This document shows, one piece after another, positions 47,073 through 56,383 of a stretch of 64,000 nt of DNA. How positions within the stretch are numbered: position 1 is the first letter of the stretch; the number at the start of each line of letters is the position of its first letter. The position numbers and the translations under genes are program-made. The stretch comes from Arsenophonus sp031446145 (GTDB lineage: Bacteria; Pseudomonadota; Gammaproteobacteria; Enterobacterales; Enterobacteriaceae), in the NCBI GenBank assembly GCA_031446145.1, contig CP132903.1, positions 806,001-870,000 of the forward strand. Direction: 5' to 3'. The notes beneath the pieces were generated by a model. That model did no database searches. It was not told the origin of the DNA and was given only the letters and a program-made list of their open reading frames with translations.

Positions 47073-48341
47073 ATGTCTAAACGTCGAGTAGTTGTCACTG
47101 GGCTGGGCATGTTATCTCCAGTTGGCAATACAGTCGAATCATCTTGGAGTGCTGTGTGTTCTGGGAAAAGCGGGATTACTCTTATAGAGTATTTTGATAC
47201 TAAAAAGTATACAACTAAATTTGCTGGTTTAGTAAAAAATTTTAATTATAATGATTATGAAATTTACTCCAAAAATATACGAAAAATGGATCTTTTCATT
47301 CAGTATGGCATTGCTGCAGGTCAACAAGCTATTAAAGATGCAGGTATTGAAATCACAAAATCTAATGCTCACCGTATTGGTGCTGCAATTGGTTCCGGTA
47401 TTGGCGGATTAGAATTAATTCAAAAAAATTGTGATATTTTATTTACTCATGGTCCAAGAAGAGTTAGTCCATTTTTTGTTCCTTCAACTATTATTAATAT
47501 GGTAGCTGGATATTTAAGTATTATATATGGATTTAAAGGTCCAACTATTTCTATTTCTACAGCTTGTACTTCAGGAGTTCATAATATTGGTCATGCTGCG
47601 CGTATTATTGCGTATGGTGATGCTGATATTATGTTAGCAGGTGGTGCAGAAAAAGCCAGCACATCTCTGGGTATAGCTGGATTTAGCTCTCTTAATGCAT
47701 TATCTAAACGTAATCATGAACCTAAGCGAGCCAGTCGTCCATGGGATAAAGAACGAGATGGATTTGTGTTAGGGGATGGCGCAGGTATTTTAGTTTTAGA
47801 AGAATACGAACATGCTAAAGATAGAAATGCCAAAATTTACGCTGAATGTGCAGGTTTTGGTATGAGCAGTGATGCATATCATTTAACATCACCATCAGAA
47901 AATGGTGAAGGTGCTGCTCTTTCTATGAAAAATGCTTTACATGATGCAGGTATTAGTGCAGAAAAAATAGGCTATATTAATGCTCATGGTACATCAACGT
48001 TAGCAGGAGATATCGCTGAAGCATTTGCCATTGCATCAATTTATCCAGAAAATAGTGATGGAATATTGGTTAGTTCAACTAAATCTATGACTGGTCATTT
48101 ATTAGGAGCTGCAGGTGCAATTGAATCTATTTTTTCTGTTTTGTCACTTAGAGATCAAAATATTCCTCCAACAATTAATCTTGAAAATATTGATAATGAA
48201 TTACTAAAATTAGTAGAAACAAAAAAACTAGATTTTGTTCCTTATAAAGCAAGAAAAGTAAAAAATATGGAATATGCATTATGCAATTCTTTTGGATTTG
48301 GTGGTACAAATGGATCAATTGTTTTTCGTAAAATCAATTAA
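47073..48341 (+). CDS. fabF: 3-oxoacyl-ACP synthase II
   Basis: 422 residues (E. coli 413). An elongating condensing enzyme. The catalytic Cys is near residue 165 in STACTSGVHNIGHAARI; the two histidines are in NAHGTSTLAGD and STKSMTGHLLGAAGAIE. The ending NSFGFGGTNGSIVF is conserved. The extra residues lie in variable loops and near SDGILV. A strong ribosome site (TGGAGGG) precedes the ATG. No fabB is in the window. Confidence 0.97.
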   Translation: MSKRRVVVTGLGMLSPVGNTVESSWSAVCSGKSGITLIEYFDTKKYTTKFAGLVKNFNYNDYEIYSKNIRKMDLFIQYGIAAGQQAIKDAGIEITKSNAHRIGAAIGSGIGGLELIQKNCDILFTHGPRRVSPFFVPSTIINMVAGYLSIIYGFKGPTISISTACTSGVHNIGHAARIIAYGDADIMLAGGAEKASTSLGIAGFSSLNALSKRNHEPKRASRPWDKERDGFVLGDGAGILVLEEYEHAKDRNAKIYAECAGFGMSSDAYHLTSPSENGEGAALSMKNALHDAGISAEKIGYINAHGTSTLAGDIAEAFAIASIYPENSDGILVSSTKSMTGHLLGAAGAIESIFSVLSLRDQNIPPTINLENIDNELLKLVETKKLDFVPYKARKVKNMEYALCNSFGFGGTNGSIVFRKIN

Positions 48342-48478
48342 AATAAACTTGTGTATAGTATTAAAAATTATAAAATATGTTTTTTTTAATTTTTAAATTT
48401 TATATATAAATAATATCATTCAATATTTTTTATAATATAGTTATACTAATATATAGTTTAAAGGAATAATTTTATACA

Positions 48479-49315
48479 ATGATATGTTGGATTAATGGTG
48501 AACAAAAAAACTATATTTTTGTTACGGATAGATCTCTTCAATTTGGTGACGGGTGTTTTACAACAATTCGTGTAGTTGGTAAATACCCTGCTTTGTTAGC
48601 TTATCATATTGAACGTTTAAAAAAAGGTGTAAAAAAACTTTTTTTGCCTCAACCAAATTGGAAGAACTTAATTTGTGATATCAATAAAATAGCAAAATTC
48701 AATAAAAAAGACTTAGCTGTAATTAAAGTTGTTATTAGTCGAGAGGGATCTGAACAGGGATATGGTACATTAAAATCAAATCAAGTAACAGTGATTATTT
48801 TGTTAACTGATTATCCGATGCTTTATTTAGAAAAAAGAAAAGTAGGAATTGATGTAATATTAAGTAACATACCCATAAATAATAATCCTTATTTGGCAGG
48901 TATTAAACATTTGAATCGTTTAGAACAAATATTAATAAAAAAACAAATTCAATTATTAAATGTTGATGAAGCTATAGTTTCAGATATTAACGGTATATTA
49001 ATTAGCTGTTGTGCATCTAATATTTTTTGGCGTAAAGAAAAATGTATTTTTACACCAAAATTAAATTATTCTGGTGTTGCAGGTGTAATGCGAGAAAAAG
49101 TGATTTCTTCTTTATCTAATAGTGATTATCAATTTTTTTACAAAAATCAGTATCCAAATGTATTAGAATATTCTGATGAAATAGTTATTACTAACTCTTT
49201 AATGCCTATATTACCAGTAAATAGGATTTTAACTCACATGAAACAACCTATATGTCAATATTATTCTAGAAAATTATTTAATTTTCTGCTTCCATATTGT
49301 TTAGAATTAAAATAA
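48479..49315 (+). CDS. pabC: Aminodeoxychorismate lyase
   Basis: 278 residues (E. coli 269). A class IV PLP enzyme that releases pyruvate from 4-amino-4-deoxychorismate to give p-aminobenzoate for folate. The N-terminus MICWINGEQKNYIFVTDRSLQFGDGCFTTIRV and the PLP-lysine region AGIKHLNRLEQIL are conserved. Less conserved overall than its neighbours. Retention points to folate synthesis, a common contribution of symbionts to hosts on poor diets. mltG, which follows in E. coli, is missing. Confidence 0.92.
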   Translation: MICWINGEQKNYIFVTDRSLQFGDGCFTTIRVVGKYPALLAYHIERLKKGVKKLFLPQPNWKNLICDINKIAKFNKKDLAVIKVVISREGSEQGYGTLKSNQVTVIILLTDYPMLYLEKRKVGIDVILSNIPINNNPYLAGIKHLNRLEQILIKKQIQLLNVDEAIVSDINGILISCCASNIFWRKEKCIFTPKLNYSGVAGVMREKVISSLSNSDYQFFYKNQYPNVLEYSDEIVITNSLMPILPVNRILTHMKQPICQYYSRKLFNFLLPYCLELK

Positions 49316-49805
49316 TTTTTGTATTAATATTTCATCATTTAATATGCAAAATATAGCATTGCAAAAAAAATATAATTTTTAAACAAAAAATATAGAATAT
49401 TAAATCGTTTCATTATTAAAGATTGGATTAAGATAACAGCAAATAATAAAAATTATCAAAAATTATTTTTAGAATACTATCAAAATAATCAGTTCTAATA
49501 AACTATAATTACATATTTAAAAATATAATTTAAATTAATAAATGCTTATTTATTAATTTTTTACAAATTACTATCGTTATTAGTTAATTATTAATAATCA
49601 AAAAACAAAAATTGATATAAAATATTTAAAATTGTGATTTATTACTATTATTTATCACCTTCTTACTTAAAGGAATTCACATTATTTATGTATAATAATT
49701 ATTTTGATATGCAAATATAGAAATATTGTTATAAAAATTTATATATTAAAGATATTACAATGCTTTTAAAATTCAATATAGATTAAATTTTAAATTAATA
49801 AAAAA
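49316..49805. other. Eroded mltG interval between pabC and tmk
   Basis: 490 bases of A/T-rich DNA where E. coli has mltG (about 1 kb; lytic transglycosylase that releases new glycan strands). No residual frame was recognised. Because tmk lacks a clear upstream signal of its own, its promoter is probably here. Confidence 0.5.
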
Positions 49806-50441
49806 ATGAAAAGTTTTTATATAGTAATTGAGGGACTCGAAGGTGCAGGAAAAACTAATGCTGTCAAAACTTCTGTTGAAATACTTACTGAAATGGGCAT
49901 CAAAGAAATTATCTGTACTCGTGAACCAGGCGGGACACCGTTAGGAGAAAAATTACGTGAATTAATTAAATATGGCATATTTGAAGAAGTAATTACAGAT
50001 AAAGCAGAATTATTGATGCTCTATGCAGCACGTATTCAGTTAATTGAAACCGTTATAAAACCCTCTCTTTTAAAAGGAAAATGGGTGATAGGAGATCGCC
50101 ATGATCTTTCATCACAAGCATATCAAGGCGGAGGAAGACAATTTTCTCTTAAACTAATAAAAATATTACGCAATATATTATTAAATAATTTTCGACCAGA
50201 TTTGACATTATATCTTGATATAGAACCAGAAGAAGGTTTAAAACGAGTACGTAATCGTGGTAAACTTGATAGAATAGAAAAAGAATCATTAGATTTTTTT
50301 GATAGAACCCGTAAATGTTATCTTGAATTGGCTTCTAAAGATAAAACAATAATAACAATTGATGCTAATCAATCGTTGAACAAAGTAAAAAAAAATATCA
50401 AAGATATATTTTTGAATTGGTTTTCAAAACAAAATTTATAA
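49806..50441 (+). CDS. tmk: Thymidylate kinase
   Basis: 211 residues (E. coli 213). It phosphorylates dTMP to dTDP. Motifs are the P-loop IEGLEGAGKT (residues 8-17), the DRX-type GDRHDLSSQAYQGGGR, TREPGGTPLGEKLREL, and the lid region RVRNRGKLDRIEKESLDFF. Nothing is odd except the lack of a clear Shine-Dalgarno sequence. holB follows one base after the stop. Confidence 0.96.
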   Translation: MKSFYIVIEGLEGAGKTNAVKTSVEILTEMGIKEIICTREPGGTPLGEKLRELIKYGIFEEVITDKAELLMLYAARIQLIETVIKPSLLKGKWVIGDRHDLSSQAYQGGGRQFSLKLIKILRNILLNNFRPDLTLYLDIEPEEGLKRVRNRGKLDRIEKESLDFFDRTRKCYLELASKDKTIITIDANQSLNKVKKNIKDIFLNWFSKQNL

Positions 50442-50442
50442 A

Positions 50443-51435
50443 ATGAAATGGTACCCATGGTTAAATACTGCATACAAGGAAATCATTGCGCTATATAAAA
50501 AAAAGCAAGGTCATCATGCACTATTATTACATTCCCACCATGGAATGGGGAGCAGCTCTTTAATTTATGCTATTACTCGCTGGCTTATGTGCAAAAACAC
50601 AAATGATATTAAAAGCTGTGGGAGTTGTCATGGTTGTCATTTAATGTTGGCAAAGACACATCCAGACTGTCATGTGATTCTTTCTGAAAAAAATAAAAAT
50701 AGCATAGGTGTCGAAATTATTCGCAACTTAATAAAAAATTTGTCTACTCATGCACAACAAAATGGTGCTAAAGTTATTTGGTTTCCTGGTATTGAACGAT
50801 TAACTGAAACTGCTAGCAATGCATTGTTAAAAACATTAGAAGAACCTGAAGGTAATACTTATTTTCTTTTAGAATGTCATAATTTATTTGATATTTTACC
50901 TACATTACGTAGCCGATGTTTTTATTATTATCTTGCAGTACCAGACCATAAAATAGTTTTTTCTTGGTTAAAAAAACAAAAAATATTATTAAAAGATAAT
51001 GATATTAATGCAGCTATAAAACTAACATCAGGTGCACCTATTTCTGCTCTCATGCTTTTGCAACCAGACATTTGGATAAAAAGAAAATATTTTTTTAAAT
51101 CATTAATGGAACATTTGTCTAATAATACACTTTTAAGTTGGTTACCTGAATTAAATCAATCAAATGCTACTGATAGAATTGTTTGGTTAATTAATATACT
51201 ATTAGATGCAATAAAATATCAGAAAAAACTATCTTATTATTGTGTAAATCAAGATCAATTATTATTAATATCTCAATTAGCAAAAATGAGTACTGCTAAC
51301 GTTTTATTAAACAATGCTTATGAATGGAACAATTGCCGTTATCAATTAATTTCAATTATGGGATTAAATCAAGAATTATTGTTGATATCTCATTTAATTA
51401 ATTGGCAAAATACATTAATCAAAATATCATTTTAA
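50443..51435 (+). CDS. holB: DNA polymerase III delta' subunit
   Basis: 330 residues (E. coli 334), part of the clamp loader. It is an AAA+ fold with a degenerate P-loop (HHGMGSSSLI), as expected for delta', which does not hydrolyse ATP. The zinc module is SCGSCHGCHLM. The SRC motif is LRSRCFYYYL. The segment TASNALLKTLEEPEGNTYFLL is highly conserved. The C-terminal helical collar (about 210-330) has diverged most. Coupled to tmk as in enterobacteria. Confidence 0.94.
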   Translation: MKWYPWLNTAYKEIIALYKKKQGHHALLLHSHHGMGSSSLIYAITRWLMCKNTNDIKSCGSCHGCHLMLAKTHPDCHVILSEKNKNSIGVEIIRNLIKNLSTHAQQNGAKVIWFPGIERLTETASNALLKTLEEPEGNTYFLLECHNLFDILPTLRSRCFYYYLAVPDHKIVFSWLKKQKILLKDNDINAAIKLTSGAPISALMLLQPDIWIKRKYFFKSLMEHLSNNTLLSWLPELNQSNATDRIVWLINILLDAIKYQKKLSYYCVNQDQLLLISQLAKMSTANVLLNNAYEWNNCRYQLISIMGLNQELLLISHLINWQNTLIKISF

Positions 51436-51451
51436 TTTTAAAGAGCAAATT

Positions 51452-52237
51452 ATGTTTTTAGTTGATTCACATTGTCATCTTGATTGCTTGGATTATAAAA
51501 ATATACATAAAAATATTGATGATGTTATTAAAAAAGCAGAATTAAAAGAAATTAAATATATTTTATCTGTAGCTACGACATTATCAAATTTTATTAAGAT
51601 GAAAAAAGAAATTGGGTATCGCAAAAATGTTGGTCTTTCTTGTGGAATACACCCCCTTAATATTAATAAAAGTGATAATTTTGATGCGCTTTTAAATATG
51701 GCTTCAGATCCTGAAGTTTTAGCATTAGGTGAAACAGGTTTAGATTATTATCATCATCATAATAATATTGAATTACAAGAAAAATCTTTACGTGCGCATA
51801 TTCGTATTGCCCGTCAGTTAAATAAACCTGTTATTATTCATTCTAGAGCATCAAAGAATGCTATTCTACGTATTTTTCGAGAAGAAAATATTCGTGATTG
51901 TGGAGGTATTTTACACAGTTTTACTGAAGATAAAGAAACAGCAAAAATATTATTAGAATTAGGGCTTTATATTTCATTTTCCGGTATAATAACATTTCGT
52001 TCTTCAGAAGAAATTCGAAAAGTTGCACGTTATATACCATTAAATCGTATTTTAATTGAAAGTGATGCACCTTACTTATCTCCTATTCCGTATCGCGGGT
52101 TAGAAAATCAACCTGCTTATGTAAGAAAAGTAGCCAAATGTTTAGCTGAATTAAAAAACTTAGATCTTGAAACTATTGCGGAGATAACAACACAAAATTT
52201 TTGTAAACTTATGAATTTAAGATTTATAACTGATTAA
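51452..52237 (+). CDS. ycfH: TatD-family metal-dependent hydrolase YcfH
   Basis: 261 residues (E. coli 265). A TIM-barrel hydrolase of the TatD DNase family with the usual metal ligands: DSHCHLD (residues 5-11), GETGLDYY with the Glu ligand, HSRASKNA, LHSFTED and ESDAPYLSP. The exact substrate of YcfH is unsettled; family members show 3'-5' DNase or RNase activity. The position after holB is the E. coli order. ptsG, next in E. coli, is absent, with hinT following after 41 bases. Confidence 0.93.
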   Translation: MFLVDSHCHLDCLDYKNIHKNIDDVIKKAELKEIKYILSVATTLSNFIKMKKEIGYRKNVGLSCGIHPLNINKSDNFDALLNMASDPEVLALGETGLDYYHHHNNIELQEKSLRAHIRIARQLNKPVIIHSRASKNAILRIFREENIRDCGGILHSFTEDKETAKILLELGLYISFSGIITFRSSEEIRKVARYIPLNRILIESDAPYLSPIPYRGLENQPAYVRKVAKCLAELKNLDLETIAEITTQNFCKLMNLRFITD

Positions 52238-52278
52238 ATTCATAATGTTTATAAAAACGAGCGAATAAAGGTTATTTT

Positions 52279-52638
52279 ATGGTACAAAAAACAATTTTTA
52301 GCCAAATCATATCTCATGAAATTGATTCAGATATTTTATATCAAGATGATTTAGTTACTGCATTTAGAAATATTCAACCACAAGCAGCTATTCATGTATT
52401 GATTATTCCCAATATCGTTATTGCAACTGTTAATGATGTTAAATCTGAACACGAAAAAATATTAGGGCGTATGATAACAGTAGCAGCAAAAATAGCTATT
52501 AAAGAAGGCATTGCAGATACTGGTTACCGATTGATTATGAATTGCAATAAACATGGCGGTCAAGAAATTTTTCATATTCATATGCATCTTCTCGGTGGGC
52601 ATCCATTAGGACCTATTATTCACAGTACAAATATATAA
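52279..52638 (+). CDS. hinT: Purine nucleoside phosphoramidase HinT
   Basis: 119 residues, the E. coli length. A HIT-domain hydrolase that cleaves AMP-N-linked substrates. The catalytic HIT motif is HIHMHLLGG (residues about 101-109), and the N-terminal TIFSQIISHEIDSDILYQDD is typical. AAAGG precedes the ATG. ycfL, between hinT and lpoB in E. coli, is gone. Confidence 0.95.
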   Translation: MVQKTIFSQIISHEIDSDILYQDDLVTAFRNIQPQAAIHVLIIPNIVIATVNDVKSEHEKILGRMITVAAKIAIKEGIADTGYRLIMNCNKHGGQEIFHIHMHLLGGHPLGPIIHSTNI

Positions 52639-52786
52639 ATTTAGAGTGATTTTATCAATTACTTTATAAAAGTAAAAGATAAAAATTTTTTTTAAAAATG
52701 ATGGTTATATATTAAATTATTTTAATATTTTATTATAAAATCAGTTATATATCCATTTTTTAAAATAAATAAAGCAGGAAAAATCC

Positions 52787-53350
52787 ATGATACGTTTTTT
52801 TCAATTAATTATAATATTTATTTTAGCTGGGTGTTCATCGGTAACAATAAAAAAAACACCAATATCTATTATGAATAAAATTAGTAAAGAATTGGAAAAT
52901 ATAAAAGATTTAAATGTATTAGAAGGATTTCTAAAGGAAAAAAAAATTAATTGGTTACAAATAATTATGCCATTAACAAATGAACTAAAAAAAGTTGCGG
53001 ACATTCAATTTGGCAAAGTTTTATTAATTAATCCAATTAAAAACAATACTGATTTACAAATACCATTATTACAGGTAAGTAATATTATAGTTAATTTGAT
53101 TAATGATCATAACACATTTAAACTAATACCCGAATATATTTTAATAAATGCACGTAAGATTTTAGGTTTATCTGAAGAAGATAGTTTAATCACTCGTAGC
53201 AAAGCAATAGGTTTAGCACGTTACCTTCAAGCTGATTATGTGCTTTATTCAGTTATTTCTGGAAATCAAAAAAATAAAAAATTTGAAATGCAAATTATGA
53301 ATGCTCATACTGGTGAAATTTTTTGGTCCGGTAGCAATCATATTGAATAA
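52787..53350 (+). CDS. lpoB: Penicillin-binding protein activator LpoB
   Basis: 187 residues (E. coli 213). A lipoprotein signal peptide with lipobox ILAGC (Cys16), then a shortened linker, then the LpoB fold with the signature GLSEEDSLITRSKAIGLARYLQADYVLYSVISGN (its core EEDSL...TRSKAIG near residues 137-151). In E. coli LpoB reaches from the outer membrane to activate PBP1B. The disordered Pro/Gln-rich linker of E. coli is missing, and the middle segment is diverged. Ribosome site GCAGGA. Kept although lpoA is lost. Confidence 0.88.
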   Translation: MIRFFQLIIIFILAGCSSVTIKKTPISIMNKISKELENIKDLNVLEGFLKEKKINWLQIIMPLTNELKKVADIQFGKVLLINPIKNNTDLQIPLLQVSNIIVNLINDHNTFKLIPEYILINARKILGLSEEDSLITRSKAIGLARYLQADYVLYSVISGNQKNKKFEMQIMNAHTGEIFWSGSNHIE

Positions 53351-53996
53351 AAACAAAAAAATATAATTTATGAATTTTATAATTTGCATATAAAATCTAT
53401 AATTTAAAATTCATAAAATTATTAGATATAGAAATATTTTATATAAAATGAATTACAATTAGCATAAATTTGATATATTAAAATTTTCTTACTTTATTTA
53501 GTGCTATAAATAAAAAGTTTTTTGACATATAAAAAATATATGAAATTAAAAAGATTTCTCTAATAGAGATTAGATACAATATGTAAAATTAGAAAGATAA
53601 AAACAATATTTCAAATTTTTATTCATATAAAAGTATTGTAACATAATATCTATTAAAAAAATATTGCTTTGAAAAATTATAAAATTTCATAAGTTGTATA
53701 TTAAAAATAATATCTATTACGAAATAGATAATATATCAAATATCATTAATTTATTAAACAGATATCCTTAATTGCATTGAGATATCATTAAAATAAAAAA
53801 TAAATATATATTCTGTTAAATATTAAATTTAATATAAATATTATTTTAATATAATATGAGATATATTAGCATATTCTTAATCTTCTAAATATTTATAAAT
53901 ATTTAGAAGATAAATTATTTTGTATAGAAAAATATATTTTTTATAATATTTACTGTAAAAAAATATATTTCATTTTAGCTAAAAAAAATAGAGCCG
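53351..53996. other. Spacer between lpoB and pgsA; lost genes and a palindrome
   Basis: E. coli has thiK and nagZ after lpoB, and uvrC directly before pgsA. None is present in these 650 bases, and the flanking genes come from different map regions, so a rearrangement junction lies here. A perfect 32-base palindrome (53880-53911) is listed separately. Codons near 53955-53985 (KKIYFILAK) faintly resemble the UvrC tail but are too few to call. Confidence 0.5.
53880..53911. repeat. Perfect 32-base palindrome
   Basis: The left arm ATCTTCTAAATATTTA is exactly complementary to the right arm TAAATATTTAGAAGAT, with no loop. It lies 86 bases before pgsA. It could be a bidirectional terminator, a protein site or a cruciform-prone sequence. 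No other copy was noticed in the window. Confidence 0.7.
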
Positions 53997-54548
53997 ATGC
54001 AATTTAATATCCCTAATTTATTAACATTTTTCCGTATAATATTAATCCCATTTTTGGTCTTATTTTTTTATTTTCCTTTTTATGGAGCTCCTTTTATCTG
54101 TACATTTCTTTTTGTGATTGCTGCATTAACAGATTGGTTTGATGGCTTTCTTGCAAGATTTTGTCGGCAAACAAGCAAAATTGGAGAATTTCTAGATCCA
54201 TTAGCAGATAAAATCATGATAGTAACAGCATTGATATTAGTAACAGAATATTATCATATTTGGTGGATGACATTACCTACAGTAATCATGATCATACGTG
54301 AAATTATTATTTCTTCTTTGCGAGAATGGATGGCTGCATTAGGAAAGCATAATTGTATTTCTGTTTCTTGGATGGGAAAATTTAAAACAACGGTACAAAT
54401 GATTGCTTTAATTGGGTTACTCTCACATCCAAATTTTCAAATTGAAATAATAGCTATTATATTACTTTATTTTTCAGCAATTTTAACATTTTTATCTATG
54501 TTACAGTATTTATATTTAGCATGGTCTAATTTAAATAAATCAAATTAA
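53997..54548 (+). CDS. pgsA: CDP-diacylglycerol--glycerol-3-phosphate 3-phosphatidyltransferase
   Basis: 183 residues (E. coli 182). A membrane enzyme that makes phosphatidylglycerol phosphate, the committed step to phosphatidylglycerol and cardiolipin. The CDP-alcohol transferase motif DWFDGFLARFCRQTSKIGEFLDPLADK carries the required Asp residues in D-x2-DG-x2-AR-x8-G-x3-D-x3-D form. Several membrane helices follow. The ATG at 53997 lacks a strong Shine-Dalgarno sequence. The tRNA cluster follows, as in E. coli (pgsA-glyW-cysT-leuZ). Confidence 0.95.
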   Translation: MQFNIPNLLTFFRIILIPFLVLFFYFPFYGAPFICTFLFVIAALTDWFDGFLARFCRQTSKIGEFLDPLADKIMIVTALILVTEYYHIWWMTLPTVIMIIREIIISSLREWMAALGKHNCISVSWMGKFKTTVQMIALIGLLSHPNFQIEIIAIILLYFSAILTFLSMLQYLYLAWSNLNKSN

Positions 54549-54598
54549 ATAATTTTAAAAATATTATAACAAATAACACAAATTAATGAATAATAATC

Positions 54599-54626
54599 TT
54601 GACTCAATAAAAGAAATAAGTAAAAT
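54599..54626 (+). promoter_or_regulatory. Promoter of the tRNA Gly-Cys-Leu operon
   Basis: -35 TTGACT (54599-54604), a 16-base spacer and -10 TAAAAT (54621-54626), followed by GCAC, which is the GC-rich discriminator type seen at stable RNA promoters. It is about 55 bases before tRNA-Gly. The pieces and position fit well. Confidence 0.6.
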
Positions 54627-54681
54627 GCACAACAACAAGATAATATTATAAATCTCATAAATTAAAAAATACGCTTTAAAA

Positions 54682-54757
<76 letters not shown>

Positions 54758-54801
54758 AAATTTTTATAAAATTAAAAATTTCTTATATTAAACAAAAAAT
54801 A

Positions 54802-54875
54802 GGCGCGTTGTCAGAATGGTTATGAAGCGGATTGCAAATCCGTTTAACTCGGTTCGATTCCGGGACGCGCCTTCA
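54802..54875 (+). tRNA. cysT: tRNA-Cys (anticodon GCA) with non-standard 3' end
   Basis: The acceptor stem GGCGCGT pairs with ACGCGCC. The anticodon arm is GCGGA-TTGCAAA-TCCGT with anticodon GCA, and the T arm is CTCGGTTCGATTCCGGG. After the discriminator T the gene reads TCA instead of CCA, so the mature CCA end would need repair by tRNA nucleotidyltransferase. The other three tRNAs in the window encode CCA. Confidence 0.96.
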
Positions 54876-54886
54876 AATAATATTTA

Positions 54887-54975
54887 GCCCAGGTGGTGAA
54901 ATTGGTAAACACAAGGGACTTAAAATCCCTCGGTTCTTAAAGACTATGCGGGTTCAAGTCCCGCTCTGGGCACCA
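54887..54975 (+). tRNA. leuZ: tRNA-Leu (anticodon TAA)
   Basis: 89 bases, class II with a variable arm (CGGTTCTTAAAGACTATG region). The acceptor GCCCAGG pairs with CTGGGC plus a neighbouring wobble or mismatch. The anticodon arm AGGGA-CTTAAAA-TCCCT gives anticodon TAA. The T arm is GCGGGTTCAAGTCCCGC, with encoded CCA. Last of the three-tRNA operon. Confidence 0.96.
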
Positions 54976-55036
54976 TACTTAAAATTTTTCTATAACAAAT
55001 ATTTTCATTACTTTTACATATTTTAGATTTGATAAT

Positions 55037-56383
55037 TTAAAGATTTTTTTCGCTGTTTTTGTTTACATTACGAATTAATAATGCAAAATACAAATCAATA
55101 TTTTTTGAAATAGATAAATACACTTTGTGACCATTACCAGGTGCAACTGTAATATCTAAACTCTTTTCATTAACCATTTTAGTTAAAGTAAATTCTGTAT
55201 TACCTAATGGTGTCATTAATTCGAAATGATCGCCAATAAAAAATTTATTTTTTACATCTACTTCTGCTAGCCCATTTTTTCTTTTACCAGTAAATTCTCC
55301 AACAAATTGTTGTGTTTTAGAAACAGAATATCCATATTCATATTTTTGATATGTATCATGCGTATGACGACGTAAAAAACCTTCAGTATAACCTCTATTG
55401 GCTAATCCATCTAATTTTGTAAATAATGTAGGATCAAAAGGTTTTCCAGCAATTGCATTGTCAATAGCTAAACGATATACTTGTGTTGTGCGAGCACAAT
55501 AATAAAAAGATTTAGTTCTACCTTCAATTTTTAATGAATGTATACCAATTTGCATTAGATTTTGAATATGTTCTATAGCACGCAAGTCTTTTGAATTCAT
55601 AATGTAAGTACCATGTTCATCTTCATATGCACTCATAGATTCACCAAAACGTTTTTTTTCTTCAATTAAAAAAACTTTATTAGTTGTTTTATGTAACATT
55701 TGATCATCAATATTTTTTACAAAATTTTTTCTTTGATGAACAATATTGCCTATTTCATCTATTTGACCTTCTTGAACTTGATATGCCCAGCGACAAGTGT
55801 TAGTACAAGCACCTTGATTAGCATCTCGCTTATTAATATAAGCGGAAAGCAAACATCGTCCAGAATAAGCCATACAAAGCGCACCATGTACAAAAATTTC
55901 TAATTCAATATCAGGGACTTTGTATCTAATTTCAGCAATTTCTTCAAGAGATAATTCGCGTGATAAAATAATTCTGGTTAATCCTATTTTTTTCCAAAAT
56001 TTTACTGTTGCCCAATTAACAGCATTTGATTGAACAGAAAGATGAATTTCAATTTTTGGAAACATCTCTCTAACTAGCATAATCAGACCGGGGTCAGACA
56101 TAATTAAAGCGTCTGGTTGCATTTTAATGATAGGTGTAAGATCTTGAATAAAAGTTTTTAATTTAGCGTTATGTGCTGCAATATTAACGACTACATAAAA
56201 ACGTTTCTGCATCTTATGTGCTTCTTGAATACCAATAGCTAAATTTTCATAATTAAATTCATTATTGCGAACTCGAAGACTGTACCTAGGTTGCCCAGCA
56301 TAAACTGCATCTGCTCCATAAGCAAAACAATAACGCATGTTCTTAAGAGAGCCTGCAGGAGAAAGTAATTCTGATTTAAACAT
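55037..56383 (-). CDS. trhP: Peptidase-U32-family tRNA hydroxylation protein TrhP (YegQ)
   Basis: 448 residues (E. coli 453). It works in prephenate-dependent hydroxylation of U34 in tRNA (ho5U, precursor of cmo5U). U32-family motifs are ELLSPAGSLKNMRYCFAYGADAVYAG (residues 5-30), VHGALCMAYSGRCLLSAY and GACTNTCRWAY. These supply the cysteines expected to hold an iron-sulphur cluster. GIHSLKIEGRTKSFYYCA is also typical. It converges on the tRNA operon. Confidence 0.93.
   Translation of the reverse strand: MFKSELLSPAGSLKNMRYCFAYGADAVYAGQPRYSLRVRNNEFNYENLAIGIQEAHKMQKRFYVVVNIAAHNAKLKTFIQDLTPIIKMQPDALIMSDPGLIMLVREMFPKIEIHLSVQSNAVNWATVKFWKKIGLTRIILSRELSLEEIAEIRYKVPDIELEIFVHGALCMAYSGRCLLSAYINKRDANQGACTNTCRWAYQVQEGQIDEIGNIVHQRKNFVKNIDDQMLHKTTNKVFLIEEKKRFGESMSAYEDEHGTYIMNSKDLRAIEHIQNLMQIGIHSLKIEGRTKSFYYCARTTQVYRLAIDNAIAGKPFDPTLFTKLDGLANRGYTEGFLRRHTHDTYQKYEYGYSVSKTQQFVGEFTGKRKNGLAEVDVKNKFFIGDHFELMTPLGNTEFTLTKMVNEKSLDITVAPGNGHKVYLSISKNIDLYFALLIRNVNKNSEKNL

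Noticed and set aside
54832..55026. Open frame of 64 codons across tRNA-Cys and tRNA-Leu
   Set aside because: It is a reading of the two tRNA genes, with no ribosome site or protein similarity.
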